Of a DNA stretch of 64,000 nucleotides, positions 16,031-25,983 are shown in pieces. Numbering within the stretch: the first letter of the stretch is position 1; every line of letters starts with the position of its first letter. Made by a program: the position numbers and the translations under genes. Where the stretch lies: the NCBI GenBank assembly GCA_963770645.1, contig CAVYQL010000004.1, positions 1,054,001 through 1,118,000 on the forward strand, read 5' to 3'. The stretch is from Bog-473 sp963770645. Lineage in GTDB: Bacteria > Actinomycetota > Acidimicrobiia > Acidimicrobiales > RAAP-2. Under the pieces are notes generated by a model, which had not been told where the DNA came from, did no database searches, and saw only the letters and a list, made by a program, of their open reading frames with translations.

Positions 16031-17115
16031 CACACACCCTCCAGGACACAAACGAGGTTCTGCTGCAGGCACGGGCCCGACGTGGCGTGCGCTACCGCCC
16101 GGTCGGCCTGCCCCGACCAGATGGCCTTGGCCGACTCGCCGATGCGGATGAGGCCGGCCGACATCATCGGGTTGGCCGCCAGCGCACCCCCCGAGGGGTT
16201 GCGCCTGGCGTCGTCACCCAGGCTCAAGGCCTGGGCCAGAATCAGCTCTTGGTGCGCGTAGGGCGCGTGCAGCTCGGCCACGTCGACCGCGCCGGCGGAC
16301 ACCCCTGCCTTCTCGCCGGCCAGCTTCGTCGACGGCGACACCGTGAGGTCGCGCGCGCCGATCGAGTGCGTCTCGATCCGGTGGTCGATGCCGGTGATGA
16401 ACGCCGGGCGTTCACACCATTCGTACGCCCTGTCGCCCGCGGCGAGAACCACGGCAGCGGCGCCGTCGGTGAGCGGAGGCAACGCGTGCCGGCGCAGCGG
16501 AGCGACTGCGTAGTCCTCGGCCAGCAGTTCCTCGGGCGTGCGGTCGTAGGCCACCTGTGCCTTGGGGTTGGCCAGCGCGTCCCGGCGCGACCTGCTGGCC
16601 ACGGCGGCGAAGTCGGCCTCGGTTGCCTTGCCGGCGTCGATCAGCGCCTGAGCCTGCAGGGCGGCCAGCGCAGTCGGGTCCGGCCACAGCGGGGCCAGGT
16701 AGTAGGGATCGAGCTGCACCGACAAGATCTCGCTGAGGTCGCCCATCGACGAACGTCCGAAGGAGTAGACGAGCGCGGCGTCGATCTCCCCTTCCTGGAG
16801 CAGCACCCAGGCCTCGTAGAGCGCCCAGGCGCCGTCCATCTCGACGTGGGACTCGGCCCGGGGCGGCCACACGCCGACGGCGTCGAGGGCGGCGACGAAG
16901 GAAAATGGCCCACCGATCAGGTAGTCGGTCGAGCCCGAGCAGATGAAGCCGACGTCGTCCTTGGTGATGCCGATGTTGCCGAACACCTCGGCCACGACCG
17001 GCATGAGCATCTCCACCTCGTTACGGGCGTCCTCCCGGCGCACGTTGTCGTACTGCGCGAACGACACCACGCCGACGGGCCGATGGCCCGAGGTGAGCGC
17101 GGGAAACTGGCTCAC
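16030..17115 (-). CDS. Thiolase-like lipid-transfer protein (Ltp3-like)
   Basis: A 361-residue member of the same thiolase-like family as its downstream neighbour but divergent from it. It contains VGFICSGSTDYLIGGPF in the active-Cys region, YSFGRSSMGDLSEI, and NPSGGALAANPMMSAG near the C-terminus. It probably forms a hetero-complex with the second thiolase-like protein and the DUF35 partners. The GTG start at 17115 overlaps the preceding stop as GTGA, so the much longer in-frame upstream extension can be disregarded. Substrate (steroid side-chain or related acyl-CoA) is inferred from mycobacterial synteny. Confidence 0.78.
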   Translation of the reverse strand: MSQFPALTSGHRPVGVVSFAQYDNVRREDARNEVEMLMPVVAEVFGNIGITKDDVGFICSGSTDYLIGGPFSFVAALDAVGVWPPRAESHVEMDGAWALYEAWVLLQEGEIDAALVYSFGRSSMGDLSEILSVQLDPYYLAPLWPDPTALAALQAQALIDAGKATEADFAAVASRSRRDALANPKAQVAYDRTPEELLAEDYAVAPLRRHALPPLTDGAAAVVLAAGDRAYEWCERPAFITGIDHRIETHSIGARDLTVSPSTKLAGEKAGVSAGAVDVAELHAPYAHQELILAQALSLGDDARRNPSGGALAANPMMSAGLIRIGESAKAIWSGQADRAVAHATSGPCLQQNLVCVLEGV

Positions 17116-17606
17116 AGGTACTCCTTGTAGGTCTCGTAGTCGGCGTCGGGCTCGCCGGTCGGACGGAAGTACTTGACCGAGGCCAACGTCGGCCCCAGCT
17201 CCTCGGGTGGCACCCACACCGCCTCCACCCGCAGGCCCATGCGCACCTCGTCGATGGGGATCTCCTGGAGCAATCCCATGAACGAGAGGTTGGCTCCGTC
17301 GAGGAGGATCTGGCCGCAGATGTACGGAATCTCGATCGATTGGCCCGCGAAGGGCACGTTCACCACGCAGTAGGTTGTGACGGTCCCCGTGTTGGGCAGC
17401 TCGACGAGCTCGTCGGTGGGCACGCCGTCGGTCGGGCACGAGCCCCGTGAAGGGATGTAGACCTTCTTGCACTTGGGGCAGCGCTGCCCGATGAACTTGC
17501 CCTCCTCATACCCGTGCAGGTTCTTGCTCATGGCGACGCCTGCGGTGAACACGTAATCGAGGCGCGTCGCCGCGTCCATCATCGTCACCGGCTCGCGCTC
17601 GCTCAC
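17112..17606 (-). CDS. DUF35 OB-fold acyl-CoA-associated protein with zinc ribbon
   Basis: A 164-residue protein of the DUF35/ChsH2-C type. An N-terminal rubredoxin-like zinc ribbon (CPKCKKVYIP ... SCPTDG) precedes an OB-fold with TVTTYCVVNVPFAGQ and PYICGQILLDGANLSFMGLL. Such proteins bind thiolase-like Ltp proteins and hold the CoA tail of the substrate. GTG start overlaps the previous stop (GTGA), and its own stop overlaps the next start. The four-gene chain is therefore translated as one coupled unit. Confidence 0.82.
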   Translation of the reverse strand: MSEREPVTMMDAATRLDYVFTAGVAMSKNLHGYEEGKFIGQRCPKCKKVYIPSRGSCPTDGVPTDELVELPNTGTVTTYCVVNVPFAGQSIEIPYICGQILLDGANLSFMGLLQEIPIDEVRMGLRVEAVWVPPEELGPTLASVKYFRPTGEPDADYETYKEYL

Positions 17607-18064
17607 GACGCACCGCCGGCCACCACGAAGTGACTGATGTCCTTGACGTGCCCGACGCGTTCGTCCTCGGGCGCGAACTCGGGGCGCACGCGCATGCCGG
17701 TGGAGACCTCGTCTGGCCCGGCCGCGGGAAGCACGTGCAGGAACGAGGTGTCGGCGCCGTCGAAGCGAACCAAAATCCAGGCGAACGGCGTTTGTAGCGG
17801 GTGCTTCGGGCGCGGCCGCGGCACCCAGGACCACGAGGTGACCGTCCCCTCCGGGCCGACCTCGACCACGCCCGACGTCTCCTCGCCCGTCTCGGGGTCG
17901 TACTCGGTGGGCGGCACGATCACCCGGCCACCGGTGCCCCGGATCCCCACGACCTTCCCGTCGCGCAGCCCGGTCAGAAAGGCCCCGATGACCGGCCCGA
18001 CCGAGCGCACGAATGGGTACTCCAGGACATGGTCTGCCGTGTAGATCTCGGCCTCGTCTGCCAT
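17603..18064 (-). CDS. DUF35-type OB-fold protein lacking zinc ribbon
   Basis: A 153-residue protein that matches the OB-fold half of DUF35 proteins (IVPPTEYDPETGEET, VTSWSWVPRP, FAWILVRFDGADTSFLHVL, STGMRVRPEF). It has no cysteine pairs for zinc. With the next gene it makes a DUF35 pair, comparable to a split version of mycobacterial Rv3521. It is first in the operon: ATG after GGAGGTGAC, about 50 bp downstream of a KstR-like operator (18112-18125). Confidence 0.78.
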   Translation of the reverse strand: MADEAEIYTADHVLEYPFVRSVGPVIGAFLTGLRDGKVVGIRGTGGRVIVPPTEYDPETGEETSGVVEVGPEGTVTSWSWVPRPRPKHPLQTPFAWILVRFDGADTSFLHVLPAAGPDEVSTGMRVRPEFAPEDERVGHVKDISHFVVAGGAS

Positions 18065-18111
18065 GTCACCTCCCCACTCCCACGGGCCACAGGCCCGGAT
18101 GAGGGTGAAAC

Positions 18112-18125
18112 TAGAACAGATTCCA
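18112..18125. promoter_or_regulatory. KstR-like operator
   Basis: The minus strand reads TGGAATCTGTTCTA, which fits the mycobacterial KstR consensus TNNAACNNGTTNNA with one mismatch (AAT for AAC). It lies upstream of the operon whose mycobacterial counterpart is steroid-induced. No kstR gene is in the window. Basis: motif seen, function inferred. Confidence 0.5.
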
Positions 18126-18133
18126 TTTTCGTG

Positions 18134-18166
18134 CCAGGAACCCCAGGAACCCAGGAACCCAGGAAC
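18134..18166. repeat. 8-bp minisatellite (CCAGGAAC x4)
   Basis: CCAGGAAC at 18134, 18143, 18151 and 18159, with one extra C after the first unit. It lies between the UbiB-type gene stop and the steroid operon start, next to the KstR-like site. Probably slippage-prone. It could change spacing between strains. Confidence 0.8.
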
Positions 18167-18196
18167 CCGCGGCCAGGTGGCCGGGCCGGTGCCCGC

Positions 18197-19726
18197 TCAG
18201 CCCTCGAGGCTCGCCATGTCCACCCCGGCCAGCAGCTGCTCGATGAAGGCGCGGTCATTGAGGATGGGCACCTCCGAGACGAACATGCGGCCGTAGCGCT
18301 CGAAGTACATGAGCTGCTTGGCCAACAGGAATGTGCCCCGATCGAACTCCGACATCAGCCCGCCTGATTCGTCGGCCATCCTGCGCACCCGTCGTTGGGT
18401 GCGCAGGCGGCGCACGATGGCCCGGACGCTGCGCCGGTGTGCCTCCACCCCTTGGGCCCGGGCCATCTGCAGCTGGATCGTCTGCATGATGCCCGCCAGG
18501 CTCACCTCACCGAAGGGCCGGGTCAGCGCCGGCTCGAGGATGGAGCGGAAGAACGCAGTGAGATCGTCGCCGGACAGGCCGACCGCGACACCGATCGCAG
18601 GCCCGTAGACGTCGGTGATGTGCTTGGTCACCACGGGCCACGCGTCCTCGTTGCCCATCGCGGCCGAGAGCAGCGCTATGAAGAACCGGTGGGTCCTCGG
18701 GTCCAGGCGGCCGACGATCCCCCAGTCGATCACCCCGATGCGGCCGTCGCGCAGCAGCATCATGTTCCCCGCGTGCACGTCGCCATGAAATGCGCCCCAG
18801 CGCACTGTCGTGAGGAAGAACGCGCGCATCACCTCCTGCACGAGCGGCGTGGGGTCGTGTCCGAGCTCGGCCACCTTGGCCAGGTCGTCGATGGGCACGC
18901 CGTCGAAGAACTCCATGGTCAGCACGTTGCGCCCGGAGAGGTGGACGTGCGGGTCAGGGACCGCCATCAAGCGGAGGTCGAACTCGTTCTGGAGCCGGCG
19001 GAAGTGCACGAGCGAACGCGCCTCGTTGCGCAGGTCCATCTCCTCGCCGATCTGGACGCGGAAACCCTCGAGCAGCTGCAGCACGTTGCCCGCCATCTGG
19101 TCTCCGGTCTGGCGCACAAGGATTTCGAGGAGCGGTTGCATGAGGTCGAGGTCGGTGGCGACGAGCTGCTCAATACCTGGACGCAACACCTTCACGGCCA
19201 CGACGCGCCCGTCCAGCAGCCGTGCCCGGTGCACGACGGCGATGGACGCGGTTCCGATGGGTTCGGGGTCGAACTCGGCGAAGGCGTCGCGCAGCGACAG
19301 ACCGAGGTCCTCTTCCACCCGTTGGCGCACGTCGGGGAACGGCACGGCCGGCCCGGTGTCGAGGCACGCCCGGAACTCGTCGGCCACTTCGTCGCCGAAC
19401 ATCCCGGGCGAGGACGCGATGATCTGGCCGAACTTCATGAAGGTGCCGCCCAGGTCCTGGAAGCTCTTCCGCAGGGGGCGAGCGAGCTGCGCCGGCGGCA
19501 GCGCACCGTGGCGGATGGACCGCAGCTGGCGCAACACCGTGGGCGTGAAGTGGACCGCGACGACCTTGGCGATGGTGCGGCTGCGTCGCAGGAGCTGGCG
19601 GCGCGTCGGGTCCGGCAACCGGCGCGGATAGATCCGCGGGACGTCCTCGGTCAGCGGTTGCGGCGCCGGGCGCCCACGCACATGGGGTCCACTGTCCGCC
19701 CCTGCGTCCGCCGCGGGTCGGGTCAC
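18197..19726 (-). CDS. ABC1/UbiB-family atypical kinase
   Basis: A 509-residue protein of the ABC1/UbiB family. The hallmark KxGQ-type motif is in GGTFMKFGQIIASS. Later come AVKVLRPGIEQ (ATP-binding Lys), EMDLRNEA, FHGDVHAGNMM (catalytic-loop equivalent) and IGVIDWG (metal-binding DFG equivalent). These membrane-associated ATPases support isoprenoid quinone or other lipid metabolism. The GTG start at 19726 is chosen because conserved sequence begins soon after and upstream sequence is low-complexity. The actual client lipid is unknown here. Confidence 0.85.
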   Translation of the reverse strand: MTRPAADAGADSGPHVRGRPAPQPLTEDVPRIYPRRLPDPTRRQLLRRSRTIAKVVAVHFTPTVLRQLRSIRHGALPPAQLARPLRKSFQDLGGTFMKFGQIIASSPGMFGDEVADEFRACLDTGPAVPFPDVRQRVEEDLGLSLRDAFAEFDPEPIGTASIAVVHRARLLDGRVVAVKVLRPGIEQLVATDLDLMQPLLEILVRQTGDQMAGNVLQLLEGFRVQIGEEMDLRNEARSLVHFRRLQNEFDLRLMAVPDPHVHLSGRNVLTMEFFDGVPIDDLAKVAELGHDPTPLVQEVMRAFFLTTVRWGAFHGDVHAGNMMLLRDGRIGVIDWGIVGRLDPRTHRFFIALLSAAMGNEDAWPVVTKHITDVYGPAIGVAVGLSGDDLTAFFRSILEPALTRPFGEVSLAGIMQTIQLQMARAQGVEAHRRSVRAIVRRLRTQRRVRRMADESGGLMSEFDRGTFLLAKQLMYFERYGRMFVSEVPILNDRAFIEQLLAGVDMASLEG

Positions 19727-19838
19727 CGGGTCAGGGTAGGCGAGCGGGCTGCGTGCGCATGCAATCCCCTGGTGGGATGCCAGCGCCGCCCTACCGAGCT
19801 CGAGCCGCCCTCCCGCGAGAGCTTCTCGCGAGAGCTTC

Positions 19839-20219
19839 TTAGGAGAAGGTCCCTTCGAGGGAAGCCAAAGCCGCCTTGTACGTGTCCCCGAAGATCGGTG
19901 CCATCTCGTCGGGGGTGACGTCGTAGGCCCAGATGACCTTGGACCCCCCTCCGGCGGGCTCGACCGAGATGGTGGCGGTGTGACTGTCGATCGGGACGCC
20001 CTCGACCACCGAGTAGGTGATGACGCGGTTCTCCTCGTCCTTGGCCAGGAGGCGCTCCCGGATCTCCATACCGAACATCCCGATGATGCGGTCGTCACCC
20101 TCCATGCGGAAGGAGTCGATACCGGGGAAGAAGTCCGCCACGGCGGCGAAGTCGCCGACCTTCTTCCAGACCTCGTCGGGTGCTGCCGCCACCGACACGT
20201 CCACTGCGCCTGCTGCCAT
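19839..20219 (-). CDS. SRPBCC (START-like) ligand-binding protein
   Basis: A 126-residue polyketide-cyclase/START-like domain starting AGAVDVSVAAAPDEVWKKV. It continues with FFPGIDSFRMEGDDR and ITYSVVEGVPIDSHTATISV, the helix-grip fold that binds hydrophobic ligands. There is no catalytic dyad of aromatase/cyclases that I can identify. The ATG at 20219 is in good register with the family start. It is divergent from the aldo-keto reductase at 20347, sharing a 127-bp control region. Confidence 0.85.
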   Translation of the reverse strand: MAAGAVDVSVAAAPDEVWKKVGDFAAVADFFPGIDSFRMEGDDRIIGMFGMEIRERLLAKDEENRVITYSVVEGVPIDSHTATISVEPAGGGSKVIWAYDVTPDEMAPIFGDTYKAALASLEGTFS

Positions 20220-20346
20220 GGCTCTCACCTCACGCTCGTCGGGCTCGTCAACCGGAACCCGCCGGTACAGTACTGCCGGCTCCACGCCGAGGTCGCCTTC
20301 GGATTCCGAACAGGGACCATGGAGCAACGAAGGGAGGAGGTGGCCG

Positions 20347-21276
20347 ATGGAAACGCGCACGATCGGGTCCCTGACGGTGAGCGTCGTCGGGCTGGGCTGC
20401 AACAATTTTGGCGGACGCGTCGGCCGCGCCGAGACCGCTGCGGTCGTCGGCGCCGCACTCGATGCCGGCATCACCCTCTTCGACACTGCCGACATCTACG
20501 GCGGCACCAAGAGCGAGACCTACCTGGGTGCCGCGCTCGGTCCGCGACGCGACGACATCGTGCTGGCCACCAAGTTCGGCGGGTCCTATGAAGGTCACGA
20601 GGGAGGAGCCTCACCCGCCTATGTGCGCAGGGCGATCGAGGACAGCCTGACCCGGCTCGGGACCGACCGCATCGACCTCTACCAGCAACACGTGCCGGAT
20701 CAGAACACCCCCATCGCCGAGACCATCGGGGTCCTCGGCGAGCTCGTCGCCGAAGGCAAGGTGCGCGAGTTCGGCTGCTCCAATTTCAGCGCAACGATGC
20801 TCGAGGAGGCGGCCGCTGGCACCCCCGGCGGCGCGCCGCGCTTCGTCAGCGTGCAGAACCAATACAACATCCTGGCGCGCACGCCCGAGACCGACGGGGT
20901 CCTCGACGAGTGCGACCGCGACGGCCTGGCGTTCTTGCCCTACTTCCCCCTCGCCAAGGGCCTGCTGAGCGGCAAGTACCGCGCCGGGGAGCCCCTGCCC
21001 GAAGGTGCGCGGCTCACCAACCTCGGTGACAACGCCGCCTCGGACTTGACCGACGAGCGGCTGCGCGCCGTCGCCGCGCTCGAGGACCTGGCCCACCGCC
21101 ACGACCACGGCGTCCTCGACCTGGCCTTCGGGTGGCTGCTCTCCCGGCCATCGGTGGCCTCGGTGATCGCGGGCGCCACTCGCCCCGAGCAGATCACCGC
21201 CAACGTGGCCGCCGGGGCGTGGCGTCCCGACGAGGACGTGCTAGCCGAGGTCGACGCCATCGCGCCCCCGGCCTGA
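20347..21276 (+). CDS. Aldo/keto reductase
   Basis: A 309-residue TIM-barrel oxidoreductase using NADPH. The catalytic tetrad is visible: Asp and Tyr in FDTADIYGGTKSE, Lys in VLATKFGG, and His in DLYQQHVPDQ. It resembles the YajO/YhdN-like AKR group with VSVQNQYNIL and a C-terminal cofactor site in VIAGATRPEQITAN. ATG follows GGGAGGAGGTGGCCG. Its last 36 bases overlap the convergent membrane gene. The carbonyl substrate is unknown. Confidence 0.9.
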   Translation: METRTIGSLTVSVVGLGCNNFGGRVGRAETAAVVGAALDAGITLFDTADIYGGTKSETYLGAALGPRRDDIVLATKFGGSYEGHEGGASPAYVRRAIEDSLTRLGTDRIDLYQQHVPDQNTPIAETIGVLGELVAEGKVREFGCSNFSATMLEEAAAGTPGGAPRFVSVQNQYNILARTPETDGVLDECDRDGLAFLPYFPLAKGLLSGKYRAGEPLPEGARLTNLGDNAASDLTDERLRAVAALEDLAHRHDHGVLDLAFGWLLSRPSVASVIAGATRPEQITANVAAGAWRPDEDVLAEVDAIAPPA

Positions 21277-21798
21277 GTGCGAGCGCCGCGCCGGCGCGCC
21301 AGGCGGCGTGCCCGACGCGGCGCCGTCGCTGCGGCCCGTGCGCACCGGGGCCACGTGGACCAAGAGGTTGTAGGTGATCAACGCGATCGCCAGGTGCATC
21401 GTCATGAGCACCGCCACGGCGCGACCCGGTTGGCCCTGGTGCCAGATATAGAGGTCTGGCAGGTAGAGCACGAGCGTGACGACGATGGCAAGACGGAAGA
21501 AGAGCCACCGCGGTGCAGAGCTGATACGGGTGACGACGGGCCACGCCGCACACGCGATGACGACGCCGATCACCGTCAGCTTGGCGTAATCGCTGAACTC
21601 GAAGTGGACGTAGCCCTTGGTGGCCGGGAACAACCCGGTCCCGATCGCCACCAGCGCCGCATCGGCCGCCAGGGACAGGCCGACGGCGAGGACCGTCGCC
21701 AGGGCGACGCGCCACCACTGCGGAGGACGATGTCCCGGGGAGAAGTCGAGGCGCGCCCAGGCCAGCACGCGCTGTGTCACATTCGGCGACGCCGCCAC
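21241..21798 (-). CDS. Four-helix membrane protein, DUF6069-like
   Basis: A 185-residue protein with four hydrophobic segments. Helix 1 contains ALATVLAVGLSLAADAALV, helix 2 follows YAKLTVIGVVIACAAWPVV, then a loop SSAPRWLFFR, helix 3, and helix 4 in MHLAIALITYNLLVHVAPV. The pattern matches small actinobacterial DUF6069-like proteins. Tail-to-tail overlap with the aldo-keto reductase gene (36 bases) suggests antisense interaction of transcripts. Function unknown. Confidence 0.7.
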   Translation of the reverse strand: MAASPNVTQRVLAWARLDFSPGHRPPQWWRVALATVLAVGLSLAADAALVAIGTGLFPATKGYVHFEFSDYAKLTVIGVVIACAAWPVVTRISSAPRWLFFRLAIVVTLVLYLPDLYIWHQGQPGRAVAVLMTMHLAIALITYNLLVHVAPVRTGRSDGAASGTPPGAPARRSHSGRGRDGVDLG

Positions 21799-21891
21799 GA
21801 CCGAGACGTTACGGACGCGTGGGGCCCGGCGGGTCAGCCGCGAGAGGGATTCACGCCGTTTCGACTCATCCTTTCGGCTACGGACTCGCGC

Positions 21892-23904
21892 TTAGGCCGA
21901 TGTCCCCTGGGATTGCATGATGGCCGCCTCCACGATCTGGATGTCCGGCGGCTGGATCGCCAGCGGCCCGCCGGCCACGGGGACCTGCCACACCATGGAG
22001 AGGTAGGGCGTCGCCTGGACGACCGAGCCGCTCGGGCACGGCGGGGACCCGGTGATCGTTGAGCGACGTCGTCGCCGCCGGCGACGTCGCCGCCGCGGCC
22101 GACCCGGGCCCGCACACCTGGGTGCGGCGGTGCCACTGCACCAGCGCGCCGTAGGGCATGGGGACGTTGGTGAGGGTCGAGGGGAGGATGTACATGGCCG
22201 CGGCGAGCACCTGCTGTCCCGACGGCGTGGTGGCGTAGACGAGTCCGTCGACGTGCGCGGGGTCGAGGGTGCGGTGCGCCGCCGCGTTGGCTGCCACGAC
22301 CCCCGGGTTCACGTAGTAGACGACCGGATAGTCCGTCGGCGAGACGGGCACGTACCCGGCCGCCTGTGCCGCGGCGGGTGTGGCGTAGTGGGTGACCGCC
22401 GCGCTGGTCTGCTGGACGTATTGCTGCGCCTCGATGTCCTGCGCCGCGGTGAGCCGCGGTGCGCAGCCGTTCTCAGCCATGGCGATGTCCTCCGGCCCGT
22501 TGTTGCCGTCCGTCAGGAGCGCCTGCGCCTCTGCCTGTGGCAACGCTGGCCCGCTGTAGTGCCAGTTGGGCTTCGTCGTGTTGAAGCCGGCCGCCGCGCT
22601 GGCGTCCGCTCCGTTCATGTCCATGCCGTTGGTGCCGCTCATGATCATGTAGGGGGTGTTGGCCAGGTCGAGCCCGGAGATCTTCAACCCGACCTGGTGG
22701 GGATGACAGGTGCTGGCCGTGGCCGACTGTGTGGCGGAGCCGGCCATGGCGTCGCCGCCGCTGGCGCCCATCGTCATGCCCGACATCGCGGCGGAGCTCG
22801 ACTCGGGTGCCGCGGCGGGGTAGCTCGCGCTGAGCGCCAGCGCGGCGCCCAGGGCGGCGATGCCCAAACCGGCCACCGCCGGGTTCCGCCGCACGAGATA
22901 CGTGACGGGCGAACGCCAGCCGGCTCGGGCCGCGATCACGGTCGGCACCATCGCCGCCGCGAGGACGATCACCAGCGGTCCCGTGTTGGGATCGGTGTCC
23001 GAGCCGCTGAAGACGTCGCCCACGAGGCCTTGGGCCGCGATCCAGAACAAGAAGGCGACCAATGCACCGGCGGCGAGGAACCAGCCGGGGCGCCGCGCCA
23101 CCAGCGGGCCCAGCCCGATGACGACCGAGACGGCGGCGAGGATCCAGGCCGTCTCGGTCCCGCTCGTCGAGAACAGATTGCCGAGGTGGGTGAGGAAGGA
23201 GGCATACCAGCTCGGTGAGCTGTCGGCCATGCCGACGATGGCGCTCTGCACCGACGTCGTGGTCCGGTTGTCGGGGAGCAAGAAGAGCACGGCGGCCAGG
23301 CACCAGTAGCCCGCCCACACCGCCAGCGGCGTGATGGAGCGGCCGATGCCCTGGGCCGCTGCGGAGGACGCCACGCCCACCGGGCGGTCATTCCTGTCGA
23401 CGTCGCGGGGCCCCCGCGGCCAGGCCATGAGCCCGAACAACCCGTAGATCAAGACCGAGCCGGGTGCCCCCGTCAACGCGGTCGCCGTGCCGGTGAGGAG
23501 CATGCCCATGCCTTCGCCGACGACCCAGACCCCGAGGATCCAGACGAAGGACACGGCGAGCGCAGGCTTCACTGTGCGCCGGAAGAGGAGGGCCACGCCG
23601 ATGAAGAGTTGGATCAGCGCGAAGAACGTGTTCCAGACCGCGATGTCGGGGGCCAGGAAGTTCCCGATGTGGGTGATGAAGTCCCCCAGCACGAAGGGCT
23701 GGCCCTGGGCGTTGGCCAGGATGTTGTTCGTGACGAAGCCCTGGCCGAATATGAACCGCTGGAACTGCAGGGCCGCATCGAGGATCCAGAGCAGGCCGAG
23801 AGCGATCTGGAGCGCGCGCTGGGAGCGGATGGCGAGCGGGAAGCGGCTTACCTCGCCAGCCCGGTCCCCTTCTCTGCCGTCTCGTTCGTCGACCCCGCTT
23901 CCAT
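21892..23904 (-). pseudogene. Large membrane protein with two compensating frameshifts
   Basis: An ATG at 23904 opens MEAGSTNETAEKGTGLAR and then stops at TAA. The family continuation SRFPLAIRSQRALQIALGLL is one frame away, as if one G were missing at about 23851. About ten membrane helices follow, then a periplasmic-type domain with HPHQVG and an MSGTNGMDMNG segment (histidine- and methionine-rich, copper-handling style). Near 22054 the frame is lost again; the real C-terminus (GSVVQATPYLSMVWQVPVAG to TAA at 21892) lies in another frame, as if one base were inserted. The total length (2013 nt) is divisible by three. Either two real indels or two base-calling errors explain this. Confidence 0.65.
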
Positions 23905-24006
23905 GCCCCGCTCTACGCTACTGGCGGGCTGCGGGATGGATTCGTCACGGCCCTGCCGGTTCACCTGCACCTTTTAGCGCTCCCAGGCCCCTGGCGGCCG
24001 CAATCC

Positions 24007-24145
24007 TCAGGCCAGCTTGAAGTCCTGAGCGATGCAGTCGGTGGGCGTCATCGCCTCGCCGCGGGTGTGCCGTTCAGGTTGTCGTAGACGTTGAGCGACG
24101 CGCCGTTGACGCATGAGGGAGGCCGGCCGCCGGGCCTCCTGCGCT
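24007..24145 (-). pseudogene. 3' remnant of an unknown gene; pntB-end hairpin
   Basis: Minus-strand frames read CVNGASLNVYDNLNGT and, one frame on, GEAMTPTDCIAQDFKLA-stop. The two can be joined by one indel, giving what looks like the C-terminal end of an exported protein, but no upstream part is present. At 24116-24141 an inverted repeat GGAGGCC...GGCCTCC follows the pntB stop and could end its transcript. No T-tract is present. Confidence 0.3.
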
Positions 24146-25563
<1,418 letters not shown>

Positions 25564-25564
<1 letters not shown>

Positions 25565-25983
25565 CAGGCGGCGCCCCCGCCGGTCTCATCAGCACTCGCG
25601 TTGGCCGCGTCGGCGCCCTGGTTCGCAGCCGGCCCGCTGTCGGTGGCCGCGGCGGTCTGGCCCCGTCCGCGCTCGGCCGGCTTGGACTTGAACATCTCGA
25701 GCATGCGGTCCGTGACGACGAAGCCGCCGACCACATTCAGCGTGGCCAGGAAGACGGCCAGGAACCCGAGGGTGAGCTGAGCCGCGCCGTGCGCCTCGCC
25801 CATGATGGTCAGCGCGCCGACGAGCACGATGCCGTGGATGGCGTTGGAGCCCGACATGAGCGGGGTGTGCAAGATGCTCGGGACCTTGGAGACCACCTCG
25901 ATCCCCACGAAGGCTGCCAGCACGAAGATCGTCAGGTAGGCGACGATCCCGGTCGAGGAGGTCGACTCGATGAATGCGATCAC
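25564..25983 (-). CDS. pntAB: NAD(P) transhydrogenase alpha subunit part 2
   Basis: A 139-residue membrane part of the alpha chain with four hydrophobic segments: VAYLTIFVLAAFVGIEVV, SNAIHGIVLVGALTIMG, LTLGFLAVFLATLNVVGGF and the following turn. VPSILHTPLMSGSNAIHG is diagnostic of this subunit, and its C-terminus VVTDRMLEMFK is typical. A hydrophilic Ala/Gly-rich extension of about 35 residues follows. The GTG start overlaps the pntAA stop as GTGA. A three-gene split transhydrogenase is common in actinobacteria. Confidence 0.95.

Noticed and set aside
14790..16049. Long minus-strand ORF overlapping the Ltp4-like gene
   Set aside because: Arg/Gly/Ala-rich translation with no domain; it is the adjacent frame of the thiolase-like gene.
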